Source: Mycobacterium xenopi | Lineage (GTDB): Bacteria; Actinomycetota; Actinomycetes; Mycobacteriales; Mycobacteriaceae | DNA: 64,000 nt | Direction of reading: 5' to 3' | Assembly: GCF_009936235.1 (NCBI RefSeq) | Contig: NZ_AP022314.1 | Location: 3,286,001 to 3,350,000 of the forward strand | In this document: positions 1 through 8,100 of the stretch, one piece after another | Position numbering within the stretch: position 1 is the stretch's first letter | Layout: each line of letters opens with the position of its first letter | Notes under the pieces: generated by a model | Told to the model about the DNA's origin: nothing | The model's database searches: none | Seen by the model: only the letters and a program-made list of their open reading frames with translations | Translations under genes and position numbers: made by a program

Positions 1-12
1 AGCCTAACGCTG

Positions 13-72
13 GCGAGCAGACGCAAAATCACCCTTTCCGCGCCGGGAAAGGGTGATTTTGCGTCTGTTCGC
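13..72. repeat. Intergenic long hairpin, repeat family copy 1
   Basis: Near-perfect inverted repeat. Arms 13-39 and 46-72 pair over 27 bp with a single mismatch (17/68, a G:U pair in RNA) around a 6-nt centre, GCGCCG. The outer part reads GCGAGCAGACGCAAAATC. The same outer sequence recurs in hairpins at 20527-20580 and 41206-41265, while the inner arms and loops differ. It lies beyond the 3' end of truB and of the small fragment at 103-216, so it could terminate that leftward transcript or be a mobile palindrome. No T-tract follows. Confidence 0.85.
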
Positions 73-102
73 GCAGCTGGGGGACCCCAGGCGGGTGAGC
101 GG

Positions 103-216
103 TTAGCAGCCCGCTTCGCGCCAGATCTCGCGGGCGACACCGATCAGCCGTTTGCGCCTTTCCCTGCGGCGTTGCTCGGCGGTTCGCCCGCCGTAGAGGC
201 TTGATTTGCGGCGCAT
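103..216 (-). pseudogene. 37-codon TetR-type N-terminus fragment
   Basis: Short frame of 37 codons starting ATG at 216, with a GAGGA ribosome site about 9 nt upstream. It reads MRRKSSLYGG, then RTAEQRRRERRKRL, then IGVAREIWREAGC and stop. The basic stretch followed by a first helix resembles the opening of TetR-family DNA-binding domains (compare RRARLLDAALELF), but the protein stops before the helix-turn-helix is complete. I infer a decayed regulator remnant; a genuine micro-protein is possible. It lies downstream of truB on the same strand. Confidence 0.35.
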
Positions 217-337
217 TTGTCGATCCTCGCAAATCCCGATCTTGACGAAACGGCGACAACGGATCGTCGTACTTCGCGCTCATCGAGGCACAGTCCACAC
301 CCGTCATCCGCACCCAGGAGGTCGCGAGCAGACACGG

Positions 338-1216
338 CTATAGCGTGGCGGGCCGAAGGACGACCACCGACTTGGCGCGGGCACCCTCGTCGCGCAGCAG
401 CGCGACCACTCGGTCGTCGGCAGTGGCGGCGGCGTAGACGCCGTCAATACCGGCGGCCGAAAGCCGGCGCCCGTGTCCGACCGCGGCGGCCTCCGTCACG
501 GTGAGCTGCCGTCGAGGAAACACCAGCAGGCACGCCTCATCGAGGGTGTGGCTTAGCCGCGGCCCCTCGGCCAGCTCGTCGAGCGTAACGGCTTGCTCGA
601 TCCCGAAGCGGCCCACCCTGGTCCGTCGCAGCGCCGTCAGATGCCCGCCGACCCCGAGCCCGTCGCCCAGGTCGCGGGCCAGCGCGCGGATGTAGGTTCC
701 CGACGAACAGTCCACCTCGACGTCGATGTCGACCAGCTCACCGTGGTGGCGCACGGCGAGCGGCTCGAACCGGTCGACCCGCACCGGCCGGGCTTGCAGC
801 TGCACCGTTTGGCCTTCGCGGGCCAACCGGTAGGCCCGCCGGCCGCCGATTTTGACCGCGCTTACCGCCGACGGCACCTGGCTGATCTCGCCGCACAGCC
901 TGCCCATCGCCGCGGCGATCGCCGCGTCGCTAAGGTGCTCAGCTGAAACCTGTTGTAGCAGTTCACCTTCTGAGTCATCCGTCGAGGTGGCCTGGCCAAG
1001 CCGGATCGTCGCTGCATACGATTTCGACGCGCCTGACAGCAGGCCCAGGATTTTGGTGGCTCGCTCGATCCCGATGACCAGCACGCCGGTGGCCATCGGA
1101 TCCAGCGTCCCGGCGTGCCCCACCTTGCGGGTGGCGAAGATCCGTCGGCACCGCGCCACCACGTCGTGGCTGGTCATTGCGGCTGGTTTGTCGATGACGA
1201 CGATACCCGCGTTCAT
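338..1216 (-). CDS. truB: tRNA pseudouridine-55 synthase TruB
   Basis: Converts uridine 55 in the T-arm of tRNAs to pseudouridine. The 292-residue protein has the family motif GHAGTLDPMATGVL with catalytic Asp39 and starts MNAGIVVIDKPAAMTSHDVV, typical of TruB. A C-terminal segment after about residue 210 fits the PUA-like domain of actinobacterial TruB. Its ATG overlaps the pptT stop by 4 nt (ATGA), so it is probably translationally coupled as the last gene of the pptH-pptT-truB operon, the same arrangement as Rv2795c-Rv2793c in M. tuberculosis. Confidence 0.97.
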   Translation of the reverse strand: MNAGIVVIDKPAAMTSHDVVARCRRIFATRKVGHAGTLDPMATGVLVIGIERATKILGLLSGASKSYAATIRLGQATSTDDSEGELLQQVSAEHLSDAAIAAAMGRLCGEISQVPSAVSAVKIGGRRAYRLAREGQTVQLQARPVRVDRFEPLAVRHHGELVDIDVEVDCSSGTYIRALARDLGDGLGVGGHLTALRRTRVGRFGIEQAVTLDELAEGPRLSHTLDEACLLVFPRRQLTVTEAAAVGHGRRLSAAGIDGVYAAATADDRVVALLRDEGARAKSVVVLRPATL

Positions 1217-1890
1217 AGCACAATCGCAGTGAGCACCAAGCTATTTCGCACTAGCCAACGTCCCCGCAAAGCGGTCAGCGGTGGGCCGGACAGCGCCGTC
1301 CCGTCGATGAGGATCTTGGACACGAACACACCGGTGGTGCCCTCGGGATCGACGTCGAACACGATGTGAGCATCCTCGAACCCGAGCCAGCGCCGCGTCA
1401 TCGGAAACCACGCCTTGTAGGTAGCCTCCTTGGCGCAGAACAGGATACGGTCCCAGTGCAAACGGTCGGGCAACGCCGCGATTTCGTGGCGTTCCTCGTC
1501 GAGGGTGATCGCGTCCAGCACGCCGTCGGGCAGCACGTCGTGCGGCTCGGCGTCGATACCCAGTGAGCGCACCGCCGGGCTGCGACCCACCACGGCGCCG
1601 CGATAGCCCGTGCAATGGGTGAGGCTGCCCACCACCCCGTCCGGCCAGCTCGGTTCGCCCTTCTCGCCCTTCAGGATCGGTGCTGGGGCCAGGCCCAGCT
1701 GACCCAGCGCGATACGGGCGCAGTGGCGCACAGTGATGAACTCGTTGCGCCGCTTGGGCACTGAGCGCGCGATCAACGGTTCCTCTTCGGGTAGCGGTTT
1801 CAGGCCCGGCGGGTCGGAATACACCTCGGCAAACGCCAGGTGGTCGCGATCGCCGGGCAGCAGTGACGACAGCAACGTCGGCTCCGTCAT
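1213..1890 (-). CDS. pptT: 4'-phosphopantetheinyl transferase PptT
   Basis: Transfers phosphopantetheine from CoA to carrier domains of type-I synthases (polyketide synthases, mycobactin synthetases) in the cytoplasm. The 225-residue protein shows the Sfp-type motifs GIDAEPHD (Asp113, Glu115, metal binding) and FCAKEATYKAW (Glu155, Lys159). In M. tuberculosis the gene is essential. It overlaps pptH upstream and truB downstream by 4 nt each, so the three are probably co-translated. Expression next to PptH, which reverses its reaction, is a known feature of this operon. Confidence 0.97.
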   Translation of the reverse strand: MTEPTLLSSLLPGDRDHLAFAEVYSDPPGLKPLPEEEPLIARSVPKRRNEFITVRHCARIALGQLGLAPAPILKGEKGEPSWPDGVVGSLTHCTGYRGAVVGRSPAVRSLGIDAEPHDVLPDGVLDAITLDEERHEIAALPDRLHWDRILFCAKEATYKAWFPMTRRWLGFEDAHIVFDVDPEGTTGVFVSKILIDGTALSGPPLTALRGRWLVRNSLVLTAIVL

Positions 1891-2846
1891 CGCCGTTGCC
1901 GCAGCCGTTCCCGGAACCGCTCAGCCTGGGCGCGCATCTGCGGAGTGATCACGAAATGACCGCCGAACTCGTTGAGATAGCCTGGCGCATACTGCGGATC
2001 GGGCAGCACTTGACGCAGCCAGGCATACGGCTTGCGGCGTCGCCACTCCCGTGGGTAGCCCACCGACACCTCTTCGAAGCGCACACCGTCATACCAGGTA
2101 GTGCGAGGGATGTGCAGATGCCCGTACACCGAGCAGATCGCGTTGTAACGAGTGTGCCAGTCGGCGGTTTCGGTAGTTCCACACCACAGCGAGAATTCCG
2201 GATAGAACAGCGCCTCGCAGGGTTCGCGCACCAGCGGGAAGTGGTTCACCAGCACGGTCGGGGTCATCCAATCGAGCTGCTCGAGCCGGGCGCGGGTAAT
2301 AGCCAGCCGGTCGCGGCACCACGCCTCGCGGGTGGGGTACGGCTCGGGAGAGAGCAGAAACTCGTCGGTGGCCACCACGTTGCGTTCGCGGGCGATGGCA
2401 AGTCCCTCGGCTTTGCTGGCGGCCCCGTCCGGCAAGAAGGTGTAGTCGTAGAGCAAAAACATCGGCACGATGGTCGCCGGGCCGCCGCGTTCGGTCCACA
2501 CCGGGAACGGATGCTCGGGCGTGACGATGCCCATCTCGTCGCACATGTTGACCAGGTAGTCATAGCGCTCGCGGCCGAAGACCTGCACCGGATCGCGGCC
2601 GGTGGTCCACAGCTCGTGGTTGCCGGGCACCCAAATCACCTTCGCGAAGCGTCGGCGCAGCACATTCAGCGACCAGCGGATGTCGTCGGTGCGTTCCGCG
2701 ACGTCGCCCGCCACGATCAACCAGTCGTCGGGTGAGGAAGGGTGCAGCGATTCGGTGACAGGCTTGTTGCCGATGTGGCCGGTGTGCAGGTCGGAGACCG
2801 CCCACAGCGTCGGCTGCCCGCCGCCTGCGCGATCGTGTCCTGCCAC
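1887..2846 (-). CDS. pptH: Phosphopantetheinyl hydrolase-type metallophosphoesterase (PptH)
   Basis: Calcineurin-like metallophosphoesterase of about 319 residues, homologue of Rv2795c. In M. tuberculosis that protein removes phosphopantetheine from carrier proteins and so opposes PptT. Metal-binding motifs are visible in order: VSDLHTGH, IVAGDVAER, VPGNHELW, VNHFPL and YGHLHIPR. The frame stays open to 2963, but I chose GTG at 2846 (VAGHDRAGG...) because the upstream residues look like non-coding translation and the M. tuberculosis protein begins about there. The stop overlaps the pptT ATG (1887-1890). Confidence 0.92.
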   Translation of the reverse strand: MAGHDRAGGGQPTLWAVSDLHTGHIGNKPVTESLHPSSPDDWLIVAGDVAERTDDIRWSLNVLRRRFAKVIWVPGNHELWTTGRDPVQVFGRERYDYLVNMCDEMGIVTPEHPFPVWTERGGPATIVPMFLLYDYTFLPDGAASKAEGLAIARERNVVATDEFLLSPEPYPTREAWCRDRLAITRARLEQLDWMTPTVLVNHFPLVREPCEALFYPEFSLWCGTTETADWHTRYNAICSVYGHLHIPRTTWYDGVRFEEVSVGYPREWRRRKPYAWLRQVLPDPQYAPGYLNEFGGHFVITPQMRAQAERFRERLRQRR

Positions 2847-2985
2847 GACTGCCCAGCCTAACGGTCGGCCGGCCGGGTGCCCGCTATCCGGGTCGCCGCC
2901 GAAGTAGAACAGGTTCTTGTTTCCGCTGTGCCCGCGCCGACCCGGCTTGTACACTCCCGGCAATCAGGTCGAGTCAGGGGGTGTG

Positions 2986-3567
2986 ATGGTCACCAAGCTG
3001 CGCCTGATCGCGGCGCTGGGTGCGCTTGTCGCCGCGGTCATCGTGGTGTGGTACAGCGCGCCGCCCGCTGCGACCGGCGGCGGCAGCGTCGAATTGCGGT
3101 CCACCGCAGCGCCGATGGAGCCGGCCACCACCATGAAGAGCCCGATCATCGCGACGACCAACCCCCGCCCGTTCGACCCGTGTGAAGACATCCCGTTCGA
3201 CGTCATCCAGCGGCTCGGTTTGAGCTTCACCCCGCCGGAGCACGAGGAAGGGCTGCGCTGCCACTACGACGCGGGCAACTACCAGCTGGCGGTCGAGGCG
3301 ATCATCTGGCGCGGCTACGCCGAGTCGTTGCCCCCGGACGCCGTCGAGACCACGATCAACGGCCACCGCGCCGCCCAGTACTGGGTGCTGAAGCCGACCT
3401 GGCGCAACAGCTACTGGTACGTCTCCTGCATGGTGACGTTCAAGACCAGCTACGGGGTGATCCAGCAGTCGCTGTTTTATTCGACGGTGTATTCGGTGCC
3501 CGACGTCGACTGCCCGTCCACCAACCTGCAGCGGGCACAAGAACTCTCGCCGTACTACGTCTTTTGA
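2986..3567 (+). CDS. Exported DUF3558-like protein
   Basis: A 193-residue protein, divergent from pptH. One hydrophobic segment near the N-terminus (LIAALGALVAAVIVVWY) acts as signal peptide or anchor; there is no lipobox cysteine. A Pro/Thr linker follows, then a folded domain beginning PFDPCEDIPFDVIQRLGL. With later cysteines (LRCHYD, VSCMV, VDCPST), this matches the layout of DUF3558 proteins, which are common mycobacterial lipoproteins of unknown role. Start ATG 2986 follows an AGGGGG ribosome site; GTG at 2983 is an alternative. A weak -10-like TACACT lies at 2950-2955. Confidence 0.75.
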   Translation: MVTKLRLIAALGALVAAVIVVWYSAPPAATGGGSVELRSTAAPMEPATTMKSPIIATTNPRPFDPCEDIPFDVIQRLGLSFTPPEHEEGLRCHYDAGNYQLAVEAIIWRGYAESLPPDAVETTINGHRAAQYWVLKPTWRNSYWYVSCMVTFKTSYGVIQQSLFYSTVYSVPDVDCPSTNLQRAQELSPYYVF

Positions 3568-3631
3568 GGTCTTGCGGGCCCGCTTGCCGGTCCGGTCGCG
3601 GCGTCCGGCGCCGGACCCATAACCTGAGGCG

Positions 3632-5281
3632 GTGAGTGCCACATCCACCGACCTTGGTGGTCGGTCGCTGCGCACGCGGGTGAACCGGCTCACCGGGCGG
3701 GCTCTCGGCCGACTGTTACGCCTGCCCGAGCCCACCTCGCAGTACACGGTGAACCCCGTTCGCATCCCGATGCGCGACGGAGTCGAGCTGCTTGCCGACC
3801 ACTACGCGCCGACCGCACCGGCTGCCGGCACGCTGCTGGTCCGCGGGCCCTACGGCCGCGGATTTCCGTTCTCGCTGCTCTACGGTGCGCTCTATGCCGC
3901 CCGCGGCTACCACGTGGTAGTGCAGAGCGTGCGTGGAACGTTCGGCTCGGGCGGTGTCTTCGAACCGATGATCCACGAGGTCGACGACGGCGCCGACACC
4001 GTCACCTGGCTGCGCCGTCAGCCGTGGTTCACCGGTCGATTCGCCACCGTCGGTTTGTCCTATCTGGGCTTCACCCAGTGGGCGCTGTTGCTCGAACCGC
4101 CGCCGGAGTTGGCCGCGGCCGTGATCACCGCCGGCCCACACGATTTCAGCGCATCGACCTGGGGCAGCGGGTCGTTCAACCTCAACGACTTTCTGGGCTG
4201 GAGCGACCTGGTCGCCCACCAGCAAGACCGCCCCCGACTACGCACCGTCGTCCGTCAACTCCGGGCCCGGCGACGGTTGAGCCGGGCAACCCGGGGGTTG
4301 CCGCTGGGTGAAGCGGGACGAGCGCTGCTGGGCGAGCGCGCCCTGTGGTACGAGTCGTGGCTTGAACATCCCGACCGTGATGACCCTTTCTGGCGGCCGC
4401 TGCGGTTCGACGCCGCGCTGGACCGCGTGCAAATTCCGGTGCTGCTGATCGGCGGCTGGCAGGACATTTTCCTCGACCAGACGCTGGAGCAGTATCGGCG
4501 CCTTGATCGGCGGGGCGTCGAGGTGGCGCTGACGGTCGGGCCCTGGACGCACACGCAGCTGCTCCGCGACGGGCTGGGCTGCATCACTCGCGAATCGCTG
4601 AGGTGGCTGGACTGCCACCTCGGCGGTGCGGGCACCCCACCCCGGCCGAGCAGGGTGCGCGTCTTCATCACCGGCCAAGGCTGGCTGAACCTGCCCGACT
4701 GGCCTCCGCCGACCACCGAACGCGTGCTGTATCTGCAGCCCGACGGCGGCCTGGGGGCCACGCCACCGCCGCCGACGGCGACGCCGGCGTCGTTCCGGTA
4801 TGACCCCGCCGATCCGACTCCCACCGTGGGCGGTCGGCTGCTGTCGCCCGACGGCGGTTACCGCGACGACGCGTCGCTGGCCCGCCGCGCCGACGTGCTG
4901 AGCTTCACCGGCGACCCGCTGACCGAGGATCTGTGCGTGCACGGCAATCCCGTCATCGAGCTGGCGCACAGCTCGGACAATCCGCACGTCGACGTGTTCG
5001 TCCGCATCAGCGAGGTGGATGCCCGAGCCCGCTCGCGCAATGTCAGCGACGGCTACCGGCGGCTGACCGGCGGCGCGGGCGCGGTGCACCTCGAAATGGA
5101 CGCCATCGCACACCGATTCCGCGCGGGCTCACGCATTCGTGTGCTGGTGGCCGGCGGCTGCCATCCGCGCTTCGCGCGCAACCTCGGCACCGGCGAGCCG
5201 CCGGTGTCGGGCACAGAGCTGAAGCCAGCGACGCACGTGGTGCGCTTCGGCGCCTCCCGGCTGGTGCTTCCGCTCGCCTAG
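3632..5281 (+). CDS. CocE/NonD family hydrolase
   Basis: A 549-residue alpha/beta hydrolase of the X-Pro dipeptidyl-peptidase/cocaine-esterase family, homologue of Rv2800. The catalytic triad is visible: Ser143 in VGLSYLGF, Asp278 in IGGWQDIF and His307 in VGPWTHTQ. The C-terminal part (about 390-549) fits the jelly-roll lid domain. GTG start at 3632 follows GAGG. The natural substrate is unknown; family members act on esters or acyl-peptide bonds. No signal peptide is evident, so it is probably cytoplasmic. It sits 65 nt after the DUF3558-like gene on the same strand. Confidence 0.9.
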   Translation: MSATSTDLGGRSLRTRVNRLTGRALGRLLRLPEPTSQYTVNPVRIPMRDGVELLADHYAPTAPAAGTLLVRGPYGRGFPFSLLYGALYAARGYHVVVQSVRGTFGSGGVFEPMIHEVDDGADTVTWLRRQPWFTGRFATVGLSYLGFTQWALLLEPPPELAAAVITAGPHDFSASTWGSGSFNLNDFLGWSDLVAHQQDRPRLRTVVRQLRARRRLSRATRGLPLGEAGRALLGERALWYESWLEHPDRDDPFWRPLRFDAALDRVQIPVLLIGGWQDIFLDQTLEQYRRLDRRGVEVALTVGPWTHTQLLRDGLGCITRESLRWLDCHLGGAGTPPRPSRVRVFITGQGWLNLPDWPPPTTERVLYLQPDGGLGATPPPPTATPASFRYDPADPTPTVGGRLLSPDGGYRDDASLARRADVLSFTGDPLTEDLCVHGNPVIELAHSSDNPHVDVFVRISEVDARARSRNVSDGYRRLTGGAGAVHLEMDAIAHRFRAGSRIRVLVAGGCHPRFARNLGTGEPPVSGTELKPATHVVRFGASRLVLPLA

Positions 5282-5302
5282 CCCGCTTCTGGCGGGCACC
5301 GG

Positions 5303-5863
5303 TCAGCCGACGGCGTCGCGGACCCGGGCCGCGATCCGGGCCAGCGTGGCGTCCTCGTGCACCGGTGCGGCCAGCGTCGGCGTCACCGGCAGCTGCACCC
5401 AACTGCTGCAGCCGGCGTAGTCGGGCATGCGGGGTAACCGCAGCGGCTCGGCCAACGGCGCCGCAGAGACCACCAGCACCGCTAGCCGGTGCTTGGGCCG
5501 GAAATCGAGCCGATCCGCGCGCACCGAGTCGGCCGTCCAGATATGCAGATCTTCGATGGCATCGATGTTCTCGGGGCGGTTAACTCGCAGCGCCGCAACA
5601 ACTTTCGCTGCAGCACGGATTACGATGTGCTCGTTGGTGCTGTCCGCAGCGGCCGGCAACAGCAGATCGTGATGTTCGGGTCGGACCCGCTCGGCGTGGC
5701 TGTGCGCCACGGTCGGAAACAGCAAAAACTGCTCGGCCGCCACTTCGAATCGCTTTTCGTGAATCCCGCCCTTGCGCAGCAGCACGGTTTGGCGCCCGTC
5801 GAGCAGCGCGCGCACGACAGCGCTCCACTCCTTGAGCGCGGGCGCGGTGGCGGTTAGTGTCAT
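5303..5863 (-). CDS. DUF1802 family protein
   Basis: A 186-residue protein recognised by the DUF1802 opening ALKEWSAVVRALLDGRQTVL and LRKGGIHEKRFEV, then FLLFPTVAHSH. The function of the family is unknown. Its ATG (5861-5863) overlaps the TGA of the upstream DUF2277 frame in an ATGA junction, so the two genes are coupled. The open frame runs up to 6796 upstream, but that part is antisense to echA16 and has no family similarity. It converges on the CocE-type gene with 21 nt between stops. Confidence 0.85.
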   Translation of the reverse strand: MTLTATAPALKEWSAVVRALLDGRQTVLLRKGGIHEKRFEVAAEQFLLFPTVAHSHAERVRPEHHDLLLPAAADSTNEHIVIRAAAKVVAALRVNRPENIDAIEDLHIWTADSVRADRLDFRPKHRLAVLVVSAAPLAEPLRLPRMPDYAGCSSWVQLPVTPTLAAPVHEDATLARIAARVRDAVG

Positions 5864-6125
5864 CGGGCCGCCATTCGGGCCTGGACTTCGGGCCGGCGCA
5901 GCGGCGGGATAGTTTTGGGGGTTGGCGTCGCGGCGGCAGGGCGTCCAGCAGACGCGTCGTCGCCGCCGCGACTTCGGTGACCGCCGCCTCGAATGCCTCG
6001 GCGCCGGCCGGTGACGGGTGTGTGATGCCGCTGACCTTCCGCACGTATTGGCGTGCGGCGGCGGCGATCTCTTCGGCGCTGGCGGCGGGCACCAGTCCGC
6101 GCAGCTCGGTGATGTTGCGGCACAT
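5860..6125 (-). pseudogene. DUF2277 protein gene with an apparent frameshift
   Basis: Starts MCRNITELRG, the DUF2277 signature, and continues in frame to DALPPRRQPPK. The family ending PPLRRPEVQARMAAR lies in another frame. Adding one G on the plus strand at the five-G run 5917-5921 joins them into an 88-residue protein of family-like length whose stop overlaps the DUF1802 start. So the gene is probably intact in the organism and the base was lost in the data; a real pseudogene cannot be excluded. Function unknown. Confidence 0.8.
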
Positions 6126-6181
6126 GGCTCAACGATAGGTGCGCCCGCGGCGGCCTGCAGGCGACTGGCTACGGTGATCCG

Positions 6182-6937
6182 ATGAGCGAAAACACCTTGC
6201 AGGTCGACACCAGCGAGCGGATCCGTACGCTGACCCTCAACCGACCGAGGTCGCGCAACGCGCTCTCGGCGGTGCTGCGGGACCGCTTGTTCACGGCCTT
6301 GGCGCAGGCTGAGGCCGACGACGACGTCGACGTGGTGATCCTCACCGGCGCCGACCCCGTATTTTGTGCGGGTCTTGATCTCAAAGAGCTGGGCGAGCAG
6401 TCGGCGCTGCCCGACATCTCCCCGCGCTGGCCTGCTATGACAAAGCCGGTGATCGGCGCGATCAATGGTGCCGCTGTGACCGGCGGCCTGGAGTTGGCGC
6501 TGTACTGCGACATCCTGATCGCTTCGGAGCGCGCGCGATTCGCCGACACCCATGCGCGCGTGGGCCTGCTTCCGACCTGGGGGCTCAGCGTGCGGCTGCC
6601 GCAGAAAGTGGGCATCGGTCTTGCCCGTCGGATGAGTCTCACCGGCGACTATCTGTCCGCCGACGACGCGCTGCGGGCCGGGCTGGTCACCGACGTGGTG
6701 CCGCACGAGCGGCTGCTGCCGGCCGCCCGCGAGGTTGCGGCATCGATCGTCAACAACAACCAGCCCGCGGTGCGCGCATTGCTGGCGTCGTATCACCGCA
6801 TCGACGAATCACAAACCAGCGCGGGCCTATGGTTGGAAGCCGCGGCGGCCAGGCAGTGGATGACCACAGCGACCGGCGAGGACATCGCCAGCAACCGCGA
6901 AGCGGTGCTGCGGCGCGGACGCGCGCAGGTGCACTGA
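6182..6937 (+). CDS. echA16: Enoyl-CoA hydratase/isomerase family protein EchA16
   Basis: A 251-residue crotonase-fold protein, homologue of Rv2831. Oxyanion-hole segments are DPVFCAGLDLKEL and NGAAVTGGLELAL. The first acidic residue of hydratases is kept (GGLEL). The second, normally in a PEI/PE.KLG motif, is replaced: the segment reads ADTHARVGLLPTWG. Activity as a classical syn-hydratase is therefore doubtful; isomerase or another crotonase chemistry is possible. Start ATG 6182. Divergent from the DUF2277/DUF1802 pair with 56 nt between starts. Confidence 0.92.
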   Translation: MSENTLQVDTSERIRTLTLNRPRSRNALSAVLRDRLFTALAQAEADDDVDVVILTGADPVFCAGLDLKELGEQSALPDISPRWPAMTKPVIGAINGAAVTGGLELALYCDILIASERARFADTHARVGLLPTWGLSVRLPQKVGIGLARRMSLTGDYLSADDALRAGLVTDVVPHERLLPAAREVAASIVNNNQPAVRALLASYHRIDESQTSAGLWLEAAAARQWMTTATGEDIASNREAVLRRGRAQVH

Positions 6938-6954
6938 CCAGCCAGTGAGCGCTG

Positions 6955-7662
6955 CTACTGGCCGCGCACCGCCGATGTGGCCTTCACCAGCAGGTCTGAG
7001 AGCAACCCCTGCGGGTTGAGTTGCGCGTCCGTGCTGCCCATGACGACAACGGAGGTTTGGTCGTCGAGGGCCGCGGTGAAGACATAATCCGGGTCGTCGG
7101 CGGCATCCACGCTCAGCTTGGCTCCGGTGGTAGTGATGCCCGCAATGTTCGGCGCCGGAATACGTTCGGCGGTCCCACTCGCCTTGGGGGAGCCGGACAC
7201 CGAGACCCGGTCGCAGCCTGCCGGTGGCTGGCTGGCGCGCACCGGCTGGGGCAACCGCATCGCGACGACGTAGATGTTGCCCTGATCTCCCTGGCCGCGG
7301 ACCCCGGCGGCCTGGGTGCCAACGGAAGGTTCAACATGGGGCGGGATGAGGACCGCGCGACATTGCGGCGGGTCCACCTGGGCACCGGTGAACGCGGTGA
7401 TGCCAGAGCTGGCAATGTCTTGTTGGCTCAAGGTTTTCGAAGGTTCCGCCTCGCCCGCGAAGCCCGGCGGAAGGTCGTCTTTGACGCGCTCGACACGCGA
7501 GATGTCGTATGCGGAGCGTGCCGGCGACGCCGCTGGCGGCTGCACCGCCGATGCGCCGGAGGACCTGCTTTCTGCCGGATGCCCGCACCCGGCGAGGACA
7601 CTCACACCGAGTGCCGCCAGCAAGGAAGTCATTTCTGCAGTGCAGCGTCGTGGGGAAGTCAT
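6955..7662 (-). CDS. Secreted lipoprotein, DUF5642-like
   Basis: A 235-residue protein with an Arg-containing n-region and lipobox VSVLAGC, so it should be diacylglyceryl-modified and anchored outside the membrane. A Ser/Pro/Ala linker precedes a domain with SRVERVKDDLPPGF near its start and paired cysteines (PPQCRAV, AGCDRV), as in DUF5642 mycobacterial lipoproteins of unknown function. I chose ATG 7662; ATG 7632 is a shorter alternative that leaves almost no n-region. A TTGACA-like box lies upstream (about 7693-7700, minus strand) without a clear -10 partner. Confidence 0.8.
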   Translation of the reverse strand: MTSPRRCTAEMTSLLAALGVSVLAGCGHPAESRSSGASAVQPPAASPARSAYDISRVERVKDDLPPGFAGEAEPSKTLSQQDIASSGITAFTGAQVDPPQCRAVLIPPHVEPSVGTQAAGVRGQGDQGNIYVVAMRLPQPVRASQPPAGCDRVSVSGSPKASGTAERIPAPNIAGITTTGAKLSVDAADDPDYVFTAALDDQTSVVVMGSTDAQLNPQGLLSDLLVKATSAVRGQ

Positions 7663-7762
7663 CGCATGAGCCCTTAGCAACGGTTTGTCGATTGTCAACC
7701 GCCGACAGCCAAACAGCGCTGTTAACAAGCGGCTTCACGGCAGCGTCGGCGTCGTGATCGGC

Positions 7763-7797
7763 GGCTGGAGGCCGAGTCACCTGCTCGGCCTCCAGCC
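7763..7797 (-). terminator. Hairpin terminator after the His/Trp-tailed gene
   Basis: Perfect 14-bp inverted repeat (7763-7776 with 7784-7797, arm GGCTGGAGGCCGAG) around a 7-nt loop. It lies 7 nt beyond the stop of the minus-strand gene at 7805-8044. There is no strong U-tract, as is common for mycobacterial terminators. Confidence 0.75.
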
Positions 7798-7804
7798 AGC
7801 CACC

Positions 7805-8044
7805 TCACCACCACCACCACCAGCGGTGCCACCAGCCGCGGTGATGCCACCAGTGCTGCGGCAGCGGCGAGCCGTAGCCCGCGGCCGCGACGTTCGTGAC
7901 GGTGGTCATGGCGGGCCCGGCCGATGTGGGCGCCGGGGTGGCATGGGCAGCCGGGGCGGCGCCGAACAGCAGGGCGCCGCCGACCAGTCCGGCCCCCACC
8001 GCACCAATCGCCGCGCGACGCGCCACGTCCGACGAAACCGACAT
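7805..8044 (-). CDS. Small secreted protein with His/Trp-rich C-terminal tail
   Basis: A 79-residue protein. An Arg-containing n-region (SSDVARRAAIGAVGAG) and hydrophobic core lead to a probable signal-peptidase site after AAHA (about residues 32-35). The mature part is about 45 residues and ends HWWHHRGWWHRWWWWW, a run of alternating aromatic and histidine residues. Excellent ribosome site AGGAGG 7 nt before ATG 8044, and its own terminator at 7763-7797, so it is a real monocistronic gene. Function unknown. The tail could bind metal or haem or insert into the envelope (inference). Confidence 0.85.
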   Translation of the reverse strand: MSVSSDVARRAAIGAVGAGLVGGALLFGAAPAAHATPAPTSAGPAMTTVTNVAAAGYGSPLPQHWWHHRGWWHRWWWWW

Positions 8045-8085
8045 GACAAACCTCCTTCGTCTCGATTCCCTGACTTAAATTGCCG

Positions 8086-8100
8086 TTCAATGTAATTGAA
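8086..8100. promoter_or_regulatory. Inverted repeat upstream of the small secreted gene
   Basis: TTCAAT-GTA-ATTGAA, a perfect 6-bp inverted repeat with a 3-nt centre, about 42-56 nt upstream of the start codon of the gene at 7805-8044, in AT-rich DNA. The position suits an operator or promoter element; no regulator is identified. Confidence 0.35.

Noticed and set aside
5282..6181. CRISPR array at the position of the M. tuberculosis DR locus
   Set aside because: No direct repeats with regular spacers; the interval is filled by DUF1802 and DUF2277 genes.
5864..6796. Upstream extension of the DUF1802 frame to 497 codons
   Set aside because: It runs antisense through echA16 and DUF2277, and only the last 186 codons match the family.
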